A stretch of DNA of 64,000 bases from Paenibacillus polymyxa (GCF_018614975.1 NZ_JAGGNR010000005.1:124001-188000), one strand, 5' to 3'. Positions 53,894-63,065 are shown, numbered from the stretch's first letter. The notes: generated by a model not told the origin, from the sequence alone. Numbers and translations: made by a program.

Positions 53894-55050
53894 TGATTAC
53901 ACGATCTACCATTGCTGTTTTTGAGCAGGAAATGAAACAATATGCCACGGATTTACGTGATATTGGCCTGGTTATTGACCGTGAACCTGAGCGTATAGCT
54001 GATTTTACACATCTGGCATCTATGCGAACCATCAATCGCATGATGATCCCGCCGGAATATGGCGGTGAACCGATCGTCACTGTAGGTCAGGAACGATATT
54101 ATGGTCTTTCCTGTCTGGAAAGAGTTATCGCGATTGAGGAGCTGTCAGCAGGAGATGCCGGTGTATTTCTCGGGAGCCCGGGTCCATCGATGTCCAGTGT
54201 AATCATATCAGCACTGGCTGACTCACAACAGAAGGAGCGGTACTATTCTCATTTTCTCAAGGGACCCGCGTGGTCATTCTTCGCTCTTACTGAACCGGAA
54301 AAAGGCTCGGATGCTACTGGTATTGGCACACGAATTTCGCGGAACAAGGAAGGTGAACTGAACCTTGACGGACAGAAGTTCTATATCGGTAATGGTAGTC
54401 GTGCCAGCATCGGACTGGTATTTGCCCAGACCAATCGTACGCCTCTCGGCATACAGATCGCGCTGGTAGACACGTCTGTGCAGGGATTTAGTGCCATACC
54501 TCTGGATACGATGGGGGTTAGAGGTGTGCAATTGAGTCATCTCACGTTGGATGGTTTTCCGCTGGCTGAGGAAGATATCATTGGGCGTCATCTCAGTCCA
54601 ACCAAGCGCGGATTATGGGGCGCGCTTCAGACCTTTCATCGTATGCGGCCTGGTGTCGCTGCACTTGCGCTTGGAGTCGCACGGGCAGCATATGATTATG
54701 TGAAGGAGCATAGGTCCGTTTTCTCGGAGAGGGAGAAGGTGGAGTTAGAGCGACTGGAGATGCGTCTGCATTCACTCCGTAGTATGATTCGCAGCGCAGC
54801 GGCGGAGATTGATGCGGATGTGCAAAAAGGGTATCTGGCTTCCCTGAGCAAAATTCGTGCTGGAGCACTGGCTGAGGAGGCCACGGAACTGGCGCTTGAC
54901 CTGATGGGACCTGGTTCCATGATTGACCATCCTTTATTGAATAAATGGTATCGGGATGCGCGTGCTTTCGAATTCATGGAAGGAACTACCTCCATTCAGA
55001 AGATCAACGTTTTCCAAGCCTATGCCAATGGAAAAATGAAGCATGCCTGA
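53893..55050 (+). CDS. Acyl-CoA/acyl-ACP dehydrogenase
   Basis: A 385-residue flavoprotein that oxidises an acyl thioester at alpha-beta. Visible motifs are FALTEPEKGSDATGIGT (FAD and substrate binding), DGQKFYIGNGSRA, the R-rich helix start GALQTFHRMRPGVAALALG, and FEFMEGTTSIQKINVFQ toward the C-terminus with the catalytic Glu. Its ATG overlaps the previous stop by one base. In a pathway with an ACP, the substrate is probably the ACP-bound amino-acyl or fatty acyl chain, giving an enoyl thioester; this is inference. Confidence 0.9.
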   Translation: MITRSTIAVFEQEMKQYATDLRDIGLVIDREPERIADFTHLASMRTINRMMIPPEYGGEPIVTVGQERYYGLSCLERVIAIEELSAGDAGVFLGSPGPSMSSVIISALADSQQKERYYSHFLKGPAWSFFALTEPEKGSDATGIGTRISRNKEGELNLDGQKFYIGNGSRASIGLVFAQTNRTPLGIQIALVDTSVQGFSAIPLDTMGVRGVQLSHLTLDGFPLAEEDIIGRHLSPTKRGLWGALQTFHRMRPGVAALALGVARAAYDYVKEHRSVFSEREKVELERLEMRLHSLRSMIRSAAAEIDADVQKGYLASLSKIRAGALAEEATELALDLMGPGSMIDHPLLNKWYRDARAFEFMEGTTSIQKINVFQAYANGKMKHA

Positions 55051-55996
55051 TACGCTGAATAACCCTCGTGAGATATCTGTCTATGTTAATCATATCTGTT
55101 GGGTTACGGCCGAAGATCACTTGTATACCACGGACATGCTCGATGTGGAAGATTACTATTACTTATCTCCGCACATATATATGGAAGAGAACTATTATGA
55201 CAGATCTACTGTACGAACCCGCTCTTTGCGATCTGATGATCAACGGGTAACTGCTGGTGATCTTGCGCTAGTTGTCATGGAACCTTTGGCTTCTGGTACA
55301 AGTGAGCGCTGGGATCTGCTGATTCTGGCTCAGACCTATCCTGAACGTTACGCCATGAATCCACCTTTGGCCCGAATTCTGGAGTCTACCTCCTGGAAGG
55401 TGGACTATCCACTGGCACTTTCCCATATGGGACCACTCGCTGCTACGGAAGGAATGCAGGCTGCAGCATGGACACTAGGGAGAGAGGAACGGGGGATGTT
55501 TGTTCTGACGGAACAACGTGTGATTGAAGAGCACGAATCTCCCGGAGTTCTGTCTGATATGGCTGTTGCCCTGGAGTTAAACAGTCAGTCCGGTGCGCTT
55601 GCCGTGAATTATATAGGAAAGAGAACGGTTGACGATATCGAAGGGAGTGTTATGGCTTCAGAGATTATATCCATTATAGATGAGTTCATGGATGCTGGTC
55701 AGACGGAGACTATTCTTCTTCAATCCCGTTTACGTAGACACATAATCCCTTATTTTAAGCCAGGCATGTCCTTGATCAAGTCAGTCTACCACGTGCCTGA
55801 AACCATCGATTACCAGAGTGGCGACGTGTGGATACAGCTTGCTGAACAATTACAGAACGGAAACATAAAGGTAGATGATCGTGTTCTATTGATATCCTGG
55901 GATGGCGAACGGCTGTTATCAGCCTGCTGTGTACATGTAGTACATATGCCTGTCCTGAGTCGTCTCACACTACATCAGGAAGTGAAGACATCATGA
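55043..55996 (+). CDS. Second degenerate thiolase/KAS III-fold protein lacking Cys
   Basis: A 317-residue protein overlapping the dehydrogenase stop. LALVVMEPLASGTSERWDL and ILAQTYPERYAMNP resemble the first KAS III half. The segment ALSHMGPLAATEGMQAAAW stands where the Cys loop is expected and has no Cys; RRHIIPYFKPGMSLIKSVYH and DDRVLLISWDGERLLSACC resemble the end of the fold. As with 51294, a partner role for one of the Cys-bearing KAS III proteins is likely. Tentative. Confidence 0.6.
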   Translation: MPDTLNNPREISVYVNHICWVTAEDHLYTTDMLDVEDYYYLSPHIYMEENYYDRSTVRTRSLRSDDQRVTAGDLALVVMEPLASGTSERWDLLILAQTYPERYAMNPPLARILESTSWKVDYPLALSHMGPLAATEGMQAAAWTLGREERGMFVLTEQRVIEEHESPGVLSDMAVALELNSQSGALAVNYIGKRTVDDIEGSVMASEIISIIDEFMDAGQTETILLQSRLRRHIIPYFKPGMSLIKSVYHVPETIDYQSGDVWIQLAEQLQNGNIKVDDRVLLISWDGERLLSACCVHVVHMPVLSRLTLHQEVKTS

Positions 55997-56015
55997 ATGG
56001 AGGAGGGGATTGAAT

Positions 56016-57395
56016 TTGAAAGGTCTGGATTACACTTCGGGATCGGTGAACCGGCTGTTAATCCGCACTGCAATACCGATGCTGCTTGCTTCTTTGGTTA
56101 ACGTAACAACGCAGCTGGTCAATGTTTTTTTTATGGGTCATACCAGTCAGACCGTGTTATATGTGCTATCACTGTATATTCCCATTTCCTTTATCATGAT
56201 TGCACTTGTGGAAGCCATGCAATTGTCGGTTCAGGTTGCTGTCTCACGGAGCAGAGCGGAGGGTTCGCGGGCTTTTACTTCGCTACTTGGGCATATGCTG
56301 GGCAGCGCAGCTATTTTTTCAATTGTTGCTGGCGGTGTGGTTATGCTGGTGTCGCCACTTCTCTCCTGGTTTTATGCCGTCCCTATGGATGTAAGGCCCT
56401 TGTTTACCGTTTATGTGGCGGGCATGATGGCAGCAGGTGTGCCCGCTGTGCTCGCAGCGGTGGGTGGTGCTGCACTACGTGGGTTGGGCCGGGCTCAAGC
56501 GGCAGCGTGGAATTCCGTAGGTACGGCATCGCTCAACATTATGCTGGTGTACTGGTTCGTTTCGGTGGCTGGAATGGAATTGAAGGGAATTGTATACGCC
56601 AATCTTATTTCTTCAACACTCTCTTTGCTCATAAGCCTCCTGATTCTGATATTGAGGAAGGAGTTCGTGTATGAACGGATAACATTTGTGTGGAAACATC
56701 TCATTGCACTTCAGCAGGTAGGTATTCCCGTATTTATTTCGTACTGTCTTATCTTTTTGAGTACTTTCTTTTTCAACAAAATCGTCAGTCGATTTGGGGA
56801 AGGGGTAGTTGCTGGATTCGGAGTTGGATACCGAATACAGACGATGGCTATACTGCCTGGAATCGTTATTGGATCGGCTATCGGGATCATGATTAATCAT
56901 AATCTCAAAGAGGCTCATCGACCGCGTGCATACGAGAGCTATCGCAGAGGCCTGGTACAGTCATTCATTCTTTATGCCGTAATTGCCGTATCCATCTGGG
57001 CATGGCGGGAACCGTTGACAGCTTTCCTGATTGCGGACCCCGTATCCCGTGCAGAAGCGGCCCGATATCTGGCAGTGGTTTCCCTTTCCTATCTGACCAT
57101 GGGTCCTATGATGACGACGCTGCTTACCATGGAACAGAGCGGACGCGGCTATCAGGCCCTGCTTATGAATGCTGCATATTTTCTGCTTATTATTGTTGCA
57201 GGGTGGGGGCTGACACGAATCTTTGATCATGTGGGATACTTCTATGGCGTCATTGCTTTTGTTAATGCAGCGAGTTTATTATGCATCTTACCCGTGATCA
57301 GGCTGTTCAAAAAGGACTATACAGATTCATCCGGGCATAAACCAACTGACGTGGATGAGCAGGAGGGTCTAGCTGCTCAGAGTTATTCGACATAG
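56016..57395 (+). CDS. MATE-family efflux transporter
   Basis: A 459-residue membrane protein with twelve helices. Family marks are LLASLVNVTTQLVNVFFMGH, the pseudo-duplicated half start YCLIFLSTFFFNKIVSRFGE, GFGVGYRIQTMAILPGIVI and LAVVSLSYLTMGPM. TTG at 56016 follows GGAGGAGGGG at seven bases; TTG at 56010 is too close. Position inside the operon makes it the probable exporter of the finished product, using Na+ or H+ exchange. Confidence 0.93.
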   Translation: MKGLDYTSGSVNRLLIRTAIPMLLASLVNVTTQLVNVFFMGHTSQTVLYVLSLYIPISFIMIALVEAMQLSVQVAVSRSRAEGSRAFTSLLGHMLGSAAIFSIVAGGVVMLVSPLLSWFYAVPMDVRPLFTVYVAGMMAAGVPAVLAAVGGAALRGLGRAQAAAWNSVGTASLNIMLVYWFVSVAGMELKGIVYANLISSTLSLLISLLILILRKEFVYERITFVWKHLIALQQVGIPVFISYCLIFLSTFFFNKIVSRFGEGVVAGFGVGYRIQTMAILPGIVIGSAIGIMINHNLKEAHRPRAYESYRRGLVQSFILYAVIAVSIWAWREPLTAFLIADPVSRAEAARYLAVVSLSYLTMGPMMTTLLTMEQSGRGYQALLMNAAYFLLIIVAGWGLTRIFDHVGYFYGVIAFVNAASLLCILPVIRLFKKDYTDSSGHKPTDVDEQEGLAAQSYST

Positions 57396-57428
57396 ATATA
57401 ACCAATATCAAATAGAGGAGGTCTCTTT

Positions 57429-58562
57429 ATGAAAGCTCCGGAACCTGCATACCTGGTACGCCGCATCGGTGATACGTTGATTGCAGCCGATGAGACGTTC
57501 AGCCAGTTCTATCAGATTGAACCCGCTGAAGAACTGGAGCCTCGTCCCATTCCACGGTTGGATGGCGTCGCTCCTCCAGTTGTCCCTTTTTTTTCACTGG
57601 AACCCCTGGTTAGTCACGATTCACCGCATCTCTATATGCTGGGTATTCCCTATTCGGGAGGTTCAGGTATGGAGGGATCAAATGTTGCCGGATTTGAGCA
57701 ATCTCTTCGGGCCGAATCATGGAAAAAGGTAATGTATCCAGCTCTGACGCAATCCCGCATATCAGGACTATATGACATTGGCAGTGGCCAGAGATTACTT
57801 GAATCAGTAATGATGCAGGATTTGGGTACTTGCCAAACAGATGAGTCGGATTTTTCCTACTCGAAGGGTCTTAACTCAGCTCTGGTACATACCGAAAGGG
57901 AAGAGGCACTACTGTGCTGCATTGGTGGAGATCATTCCATTACGTATTCCATCCTGAAATCCATATTGAGTCGAACAAGCGCAAGAATCATACTCGTCCA
58001 GTTTGATGCCCACCATGATTGCGGGGTGGATGCTATTCATCAGAATGAGATGCATCATGCCAATTTTGTGAGGCATCTACTGACGGAGGACGGTATCGCC
58101 GCAGTCGTGCAGATTGGTCTGCGCGGCCTTCGTTCTGTAGATCAGATGTACAAACATCCCAAATTGGTTCAGATTCCTGCAGAACAGATGACCCCGGAAC
58201 GAGTGCGGACAACCCTGCTTGATATACAGCACAAGTTTCAGGCGGAAGCGGCCTATTTATCGTTTGACTTAGATTGTCTTGATCCTGGGAGTTTTCCTTA
58301 TGTTGATTTTCCTATCAGTGGAGGCCCCTCATGGTTTAACACCCGAAACTGTGTGGTCGCAGCGCTGGAATCCTCCTTGTCCTACGTGGGCTTTGATATG
58401 GTGGAAGGGCAGGAAGCAGAATCGGATGAACGCATTCCGGGGCAATATGAGATGGCCCTCAGAATGCTTACGTATATGATGGATGGCATGCACCGAAATT
58501 ACCTTCGACACCGAAAAGGTGCTCTTAGAGTTTCTCAAGCCTTGGAGGGGACACATAGATGA
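57429..58562 (+). CDS. Arginase/agmatinase-family enzyme, candidate peptide arginase
   Basis: A 377-residue ureohydrolase. All manganese ligands are present: His in IGGDHSITY (about residue 169), FDAHHDCGVD, HHANFVRHL and SFDLDCLDPG. Free-arginine arginases are shorter (about 300); this one has an N-terminal extension (RRIGDTLIAADETFSQFYQI). In the landornamide pathway the related OspR hydrolyses Arg to ornithine within a precursor peptide. Here every repeat of the precursor contains one Arg, so the same role is likely. GGAGG precedes the ATG. Polyamine metabolism is the alternative. Confidence 0.88.
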   Translation: MKAPEPAYLVRRIGDTLIAADETFSQFYQIEPAEELEPRPIPRLDGVAPPVVPFFSLEPLVSHDSPHLYMLGIPYSGGSGMEGSNVAGFEQSLRAESWKKVMYPALTQSRISGLYDIGSGQRLLESVMMQDLGTCQTDESDFSYSKGLNSALVHTEREEALLCCIGGDHSITYSILKSILSRTSARIILVQFDAHHDCGVDAIHQNEMHHANFVRHLLTEDGIAAVVQIGLRGLRSVDQMYKHPKLVQIPAEQMTPERVRTTLLDIQHKFQAEAAYLSFDLDCLDPGSFPYVDFPISGGPSWFNTRNCVVAALESSLSYVGFDMVEGQEAESDERIPGQYEMALRMLTYMMDGMHRNYLRHRKGALRVSQALEGTHR

Positions 58563-59536
58563 TGAACTTTAGATCTTTGTATCATATGTACCGTGAACAG
58601 GTCAGAGATGAACTTCATAGGGAGCGGCAGGATGGCATTCATTTGGGGTCCTTTTATGCACTGATGAACATTATCAAGGAGATGGCTCCGCTTAAGCCGA
58701 AGCAGTCTCCCGAGTCTATCTGGATGGACTATCTCGCATTTCTTCGTACGATTAATGAGCACAAGAAAAGCCCCTACTCGTTTATGGAGTGGGATGAGGT
58801 AGAGGGGCGGGAACATCTGCAGGCAACGTTGCGTGAAGGTGGTGCATTATTAACCTGGCATTACGGGTTCGTGAGGCACAATATGATTACAATCGGTCAG
58901 GAAATACGTGCAGGCCACATGCCTGTCAAGCTCCCGTTTTATCTGATCGCCGAGCAGGAAACAGTCGAACAAGAGAAAAAGCTGTCCGGCTGGGAGGCCA
59001 TCCGCAAGTATGCAGGTGCGGAACTGCTCAATGCGGAGGATGAGATGATTGGCATCAGGCTGTATTCCCATTTGCGGAAAGGTGGATCATTCAGTCTTTT
59101 TGTAGATGGACAGACCGGATTCAATACGGATAACCATGCTGTTGAACTACCTTTTCTAAGTTCGAAAATTCGCACGCGAAGTGGTATTTTTCGTATTTTG
59201 GCCAAAACACAAAAGCCAGTATGTGTATACTTTATGACCCTTACAGAGGACTTTCGTTCCAAGATCGTTTTTCTGCCACCGGTTGTATTGGATCAGGATA
59301 TTCAGGATTCTGCTGATAGGATATACGAGCCATTTCGCGAGCAACTGTTAAGCCAGCCAGCATTGTGGCGTTTCTGGGACAGGCATCACCAGCAGGTCAT
59401 TCACTGGCAAGATGATGAAACGTCAATTACTGATGAAGCAGTCGGCCGTGTGGACTGGATTTCCAAGCCACTTGATGGTTTTGGACAGCTCGGTCTGAAC
59501 ACGGACAGTGGGGTAATCTATAATATCAGTTCGTAG
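58559..59536 (+). CDS. LpxL/HtrB-like lysophospholipid acyltransferase-family protein
   Basis: A 325-residue protein, start overlapping the arginase stop (ATGATG). The central segment EGGALLTWHYGFVRHNM contains the His-bearing motif of the LpxL/HtrB acyltransferase fold, followed by GIRLYSHLRKGGSFSLFVDG and KTQKPVCVYFMTLT. Family members move acyl groups from ACP or CoA to an acceptor. In this operon the acceptor could be the modified peptide, for example the ornithine amines. There is no N-terminal membrane helix. The HxxxxE spacing is not clearly conserved, so activity is uncertain. Confidence 0.75.
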   Translation: MMNFRSLYHMYREQVRDELHRERQDGIHLGSFYALMNIIKEMAPLKPKQSPESIWMDYLAFLRTINEHKKSPYSFMEWDEVEGREHLQATLREGGALLTWHYGFVRHNMITIGQEIRAGHMPVKLPFYLIAEQETVEQEKKLSGWEAIRKYAGAELLNAEDEMIGIRLYSHLRKGGSFSLFVDGQTGFNTDNHAVELPFLSSKIRTRSGIFRILAKTQKPVCVYFMTLTEDFRSKIVFLPPVVLDQDIQDSADRIYEPFREQLLSQPALWRFWDRHHQQVIHWQDDETSITDEAVGRVDWISKPLDGFGQLGLNTDSGVIYNISS

Positions 59537-59561
59537 ATGGAAATGAGAGGAGGGGCGTAAG

Positions 59562-60920
59562 ATGCAGTCTTTTATTACTGAGAGGCGTAACAATATGTCG
59601 GTGCATGTGCTGCCAACAAACCAATATGCCAATGATTACGTGCAGATTAATCTGATTAATGCACAGCAAAACATACCCTCAGCAATATTTATCATGATCG
59701 TCCGTTTGTTAATAAACAGTTGTCGTCGCTTTCCATCGAACAGGCTGCTCCAGCAACAGTTATGGTCCCTGTATGGTGCAGAACTGACCTGTCGTTTTGA
59801 TTACAAAGGCGATACTCAGATTGCCTCGATCACGATGCGCATACCTCGTATAACAGAAGATAAGTTAATAACTGGAACACAGATGGAAACCATACATAGC
59901 GCTTTGCAATTACTCGCAGGTTTGTTGTATGACCCAGCGGTTGATGATCATGGCATGTTCGAAGAGATGCAAGTAAAGGATGAAATGGCTTGGACTGAAC
60001 ATCATATCGCGCATGCGGGAACGGATTGGGACAAGGTGGTGCAGAGCCGTTGTCTGGAATGGATGGGATATGAAGGGCAGAACCGCCAATTGGCTCTGGA
60101 TGAACTACGGAATTGTGTCATGTCTCATGAGTTGTGTCGGCACTATCAGGCATTGATTCACATTCCGATCCATGTTCATGTTCTTGGCGATATTCATCCT
60201 GGACGAATTATGGATCTGATCTGGGAACAATTTGGATATGGGAACAGGGACGTGTTCAAACGCTGTTGTTCGGAGAGAGAATTAGAACTACACCCAATCA
60301 ACACACAATATCCAGGAGAGGAAGAAGTAGAGGGACGACAAGGTAATCCTGCCAAGCAGCGGGAGGCTGAAGCCATGATGATGGAACTGTTGGACATTCA
60401 CCAGTGCAAGATCAATGTTACTTATCGTACAGGTATTCGATATGGCTCTGCTTTATATCCGGCTTTGTTTGTATTCCATACCTTATTTGGAGCGACACCC
60501 GCATCCCGGTTGCAGGTTGAATTACGTGAACGATCCCAGTTGGTATATCAAGTTACCAGCACACTGGATGATTTTCGGGAAACGCTTCACATTACAACGG
60601 GCACCAGCAGTGCTAACGTGACGGATGTTCTCGAAGGAATCGATATGGAATGGAAAAGAATCTGTGACGGAGATGTATCCGAGAGGGAGTTATATACCGC
60701 TGTACAGAATGTGATGCATTATGTTCAGGTCGGATTCGATCTGCCACATCAGGTCATTACCAATCATATGGATCGGGTGTTGAGCGAAAGTCAGATGACG
60801 ACTGTACAATTCCTTAAAGAAATAGCAGAAGTAACTCCTGAAAGGGTGGCTTTCGTTGCTACCGAGTTGAGGAAAGAAGTCACATGGATTCTGTACCCTG
60901 AGAGTGAATATTCCGCATAG
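59562..60920 (+). CDS. M16-family peptidase, subunit lacking HXXEH
   Basis: A 452-residue M16B-fold protein. It shows the family frame (FIMIVRLLINSCRRFP, LLYDPAVDDHGMFEEMQV, FHTLFGATPASRLQVELRER, RSQLVYQVTSTLDDFRE) but no zinc motif HXXEH. The C-terminal R and Y residues of the substrate-binding half are retained. GAGAGGAGGGG precedes ATG 59562. Paired with the catalytic subunit next door, it should form a heterodimer as in mitochondrial and paenithopeptin-type (PttP1/PttP2) M16 enzymes, where one partner supplies the active site and the other the binding surface. Confidence 0.88.
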   Translation: MQSFITERRNNMSVHVLPTNQYANDYVQINLINAQQNIPSAIFIMIVRLLINSCRRFPSNRLLQQQLWSLYGAELTCRFDYKGDTQIASITMRIPRITEDKLITGTQMETIHSALQLLAGLLYDPAVDDHGMFEEMQVKDEMAWTEHHIAHAGTDWDKVVQSRCLEWMGYEGQNRQLALDELRNCVMSHELCRHYQALIHIPIHVHVLGDIHPGRIMDLIWEQFGYGNRDVFKRCCSERELELHPINTQYPGEEEVEGRQGNPAKQREAEAMMMELLDIHQCKINVTYRTGIRYGSALYPALFVFHTLFGATPASRLQVELRERSQLVYQVTSTLDDFRETLHITTGTSSANVTDVLEGIDMEWKRICDGDVSERELYTAVQNVMHYVQVGFDLPHQVITNHMDRVLSESQMTTVQFLKEIAEVTPERVAFVATELRKEVTWILYPESEYSA

Positions 60921-60935
60921 TACAGGAGGGGAATT

Positions 60936-62153
60936 ATGAATAGTACCACATTAAATTCATGTGTCTGCAAGCGTTTATCCAACGGCCTGAACGTGAGCAT
61001 ACTGCCACAACCCAAATATAGTCATGCATTTGTATCCTGTTCTGTACCCTATGGGTCCATTCACGATATTACGCTTGCGGGTACGGCACATTTTCTCGAA
61101 CACATGATGTTTTACAATCCCGATGGTCAGTCCGTCAAATCACTTCTTCATGCCGAAGGGGCCTCAACGTCGGCGCTGACGCGTTATGATGTAACGACGT
61201 ACCAACTTGCTTGTACAGGTAATCTAAGGAACAGCCTTCAACTTTTTATGAACATGATTGCAACCCCCTATTTCACGAAAAAAAACATTGAGCGTGAGCG
61301 GGCGGCGATTCATCAGGAACTGGAAATGTACAAGGATCAACCCTCCTGGCTGGCTCTTCAGCAATTGTTGCAAATGATGTATGGTAACGACCATCCAATC
61401 ACACTGGATGTTGCGGGCACACCGGAGAGTATAGCCGACATTACCGTAGAATGGCTAAGCAATGCCTATGCAAGTCATTATGCGGCTTCTCGATTGTCTG
61501 TGGCAGTAGTGGGTCCTGTTGAACCGACGGAGATATTCGAATGGTTAGAGAACTTTTCGATGGATCAACCCAAGATCATGTCCCATACTCCAATCATTCA
61601 GCCGTTGCAGGAGCAGGACGAGACTTATAAGGAAATGAATGGTGGATCTTCAATACCTCTTGTCCGGTTTGGCTTTCAGGAAGAGAGACCGATTACGCGA
61701 ATGGAGACTCAGGTTGCAACCATGATTGGTATCGAAGCCCTTCTGGGAGAGACTTCAACCTTCTTCACAGAGAGTGTGAAGTCAGGTTTGCTCGGGAAAG
61801 GGAGTCATTGGGATCACTATTACAGGCAGGAATTTGCTTTCTCCAATGTCTGTGGGTATTCCGTTAATCCCGTTGAATTACATCAACGAGTTAAGGAAGA
61901 ATGCAGTCGTATTCAGGACCGTATGCTCTCTTCCGAAGATATACATTATGCTCGGATGAAGTGGATCAGTAATCACTATGCAGATATGGATTCATTGAAA
62001 AAACGTTGCATGCACATCTCTGAATATGGCGTTATCGGGCTGGATTACATGCAAATGAGCGAATGTGCTATGAAACTGACGGAGGAAGAGATTGGACTTC
62101 ACCTAAAACGTATAGCGAAACCGGGTCATCTGAGGATGTCCGTTGTTCGTTGA
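60936..62153 (+). CDS. M16-family zinc peptidase, catalytic subunit
   Basis: A 405-residue peptidase with the inverse zinc motif His52-Phe-Leu-Glu55-His56 (GTAHFLEHMMF) and the distal Glu in AAIHQELEMYKDQPSW. GASTSALTRYDVTTYQLACT also fits the M16B core. AGGAGGGG precedes ATG 60936, 15 bases after the partner gene. Such heterodimers are known from unclustered proteases that mature class III lanthipeptides in Paenibacillus; here the pair is inside the cluster and would remove the leader and perhaps cut the VSARA array into units. The C-terminus is close to the next gene, with no overlap. Confidence 0.92.
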   Translation: MNSTTLNSCVCKRLSNGLNVSILPQPKYSHAFVSCSVPYGSIHDITLAGTAHFLEHMMFYNPDGQSVKSLLHAEGASTSALTRYDVTTYQLACTGNLRNSLQLFMNMIATPYFTKKNIERERAAIHQELEMYKDQPSWLALQQLLQMMYGNDHPITLDVAGTPESIADITVEWLSNAYASHYAASRLSVAVVGPVEPTEIFEWLENFSMDQPKIMSHTPIIQPLQEQDETYKEMNGGSSIPLVRFGFQEERPITRMETQVATMIGIEALLGETSTFFTESVKSGLLGKGSHWDHYYRQEFAFSNVCGYSVNPVELHQRVKEECSRIQDRMLSSEDIHYARMKWISNHYADMDSLKKRCMHISEYGVIGLDYMQMSECAMKLTEEEIGLHLKRIAKPGHLRMSVVR

Positions 62154-62182
62154 GCAAGAAGAGTAGGAAGAGGAGTGACCTT

Positions 62183-62980
62183 ATGAAACCTGCAGTTACA
62201 GGGTGGAAGGAATCTGCTGCGGTTCAGTTTGCGGCAAATGAAGTACATATCTGGATACAGCCTCTTCCGCACAAGGGAGAGGGCTTTTTGTCAAGGTTGG
62301 ATATAGACACCTGTGTACTGAGCCAGGATGAAATTAAACGTGTACAGAGAAAACAGAAACAATCCATGTATGATGCTCAGAAGCTGGTTATATCGCGTAC
62401 ATTTCTGAGAGAAGTACTAGCGATGTACACGGGTCAATCAGCGTCAGATATTCATATTGAATATGGGGATTCAGGCAAACCCTATGTTCAGAGCGGACCA
62501 CAGTTTAACCTTTCTCATACCGAAGGGTGTTGTGTACTGGCATTAGCGGCTCATACAGAGCTGGGAATTGATCTTGAGCATGTACGTCCGTTGCTGCGGA
62601 TGAGCGCGGTAATCAGGCGATTTTTGACGGAAGATGAGAAGTGTTATGTACTGGATCACAGGGAGGAGGAACAGGTAACGATCCAGCGTGTTTGGCAAGT
62701 TCTCACACAAAAAGAGGCTTGGATTAAGGCGTGTGGTCAATCTCTGTCCGGACAGTGGCGAAAACTGAATACGATGGGAGAAGGGTTAGATGGGCATCAC
62801 GTTGTGGAACGGGAAGGGCAACATTATAATTTGCAGTCTTTGAACGTAGGTCCGAATTATTCCGCCACCTTATGCACTACAGGGAAGACAAGACCACTTG
62901 TACGCTGGATGAATGTTGCTGATGATAAACAAAGCAAAGAGGAAATTAAAAAAAATATAACTCACATATCTATTGTCTAA
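62183..62980 (+). CDS. 4'-phosphopantetheinyl transferase, Sfp type
   Basis: A 265-residue enzyme that transfers phosphopantetheine from CoA to the Ser of carrier proteins. Magnesium and CoA motifs are present: LGIDLEHVRP and WQVLTQKEAWIKACG, with FNLSHTEGCCVLAL. AAGAGGAGTG precedes ATG 62183. As the last gene of the operon it most likely activates the ACP at 51025. Confidence 0.93.
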   Translation: MKPAVTGWKESAAVQFAANEVHIWIQPLPHKGEGFLSRLDIDTCVLSQDEIKRVQRKQKQSMYDAQKLVISRTFLREVLAMYTGQSASDIHIEYGDSGKPYVQSGPQFNLSHTEGCCVLALAAHTELGIDLEHVRPLLRMSAVIRRFLTEDEKCYVLDHREEEQVTIQRVWQVLTQKEAWIKACGQSLSGQWRKLNTMGEGLDGHHVVEREGQHYNLQSLNVGPNYSATLCTTGKTRPLVRWMNVADDKQSKEEIKKNITHISIV

Positions 62981-63032
62981 ACATTGGCATTACCTATAAT
63001 ATGGACAAATGGTACCTTAATTTACCAATGTT
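62973..63032 (+). promoter_or_regulatory. Promoter inside an inverted repeat before S9 peptidase gene
   Basis: TTGTCT (62973-62978) and TATAAT (62995-63000), spacer 16 bases. AACATTGG (62980-62987) and CCAATGTT (63025-63032) are perfect inverted repeats flanking the -10 box, an operator-like layout. It overlaps the PPTase stop. Confidence 0.4.
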
Positions 63033-63065
63033 AAATTCGTTGGTTCAATTCCAAGGAGGTTTGTC

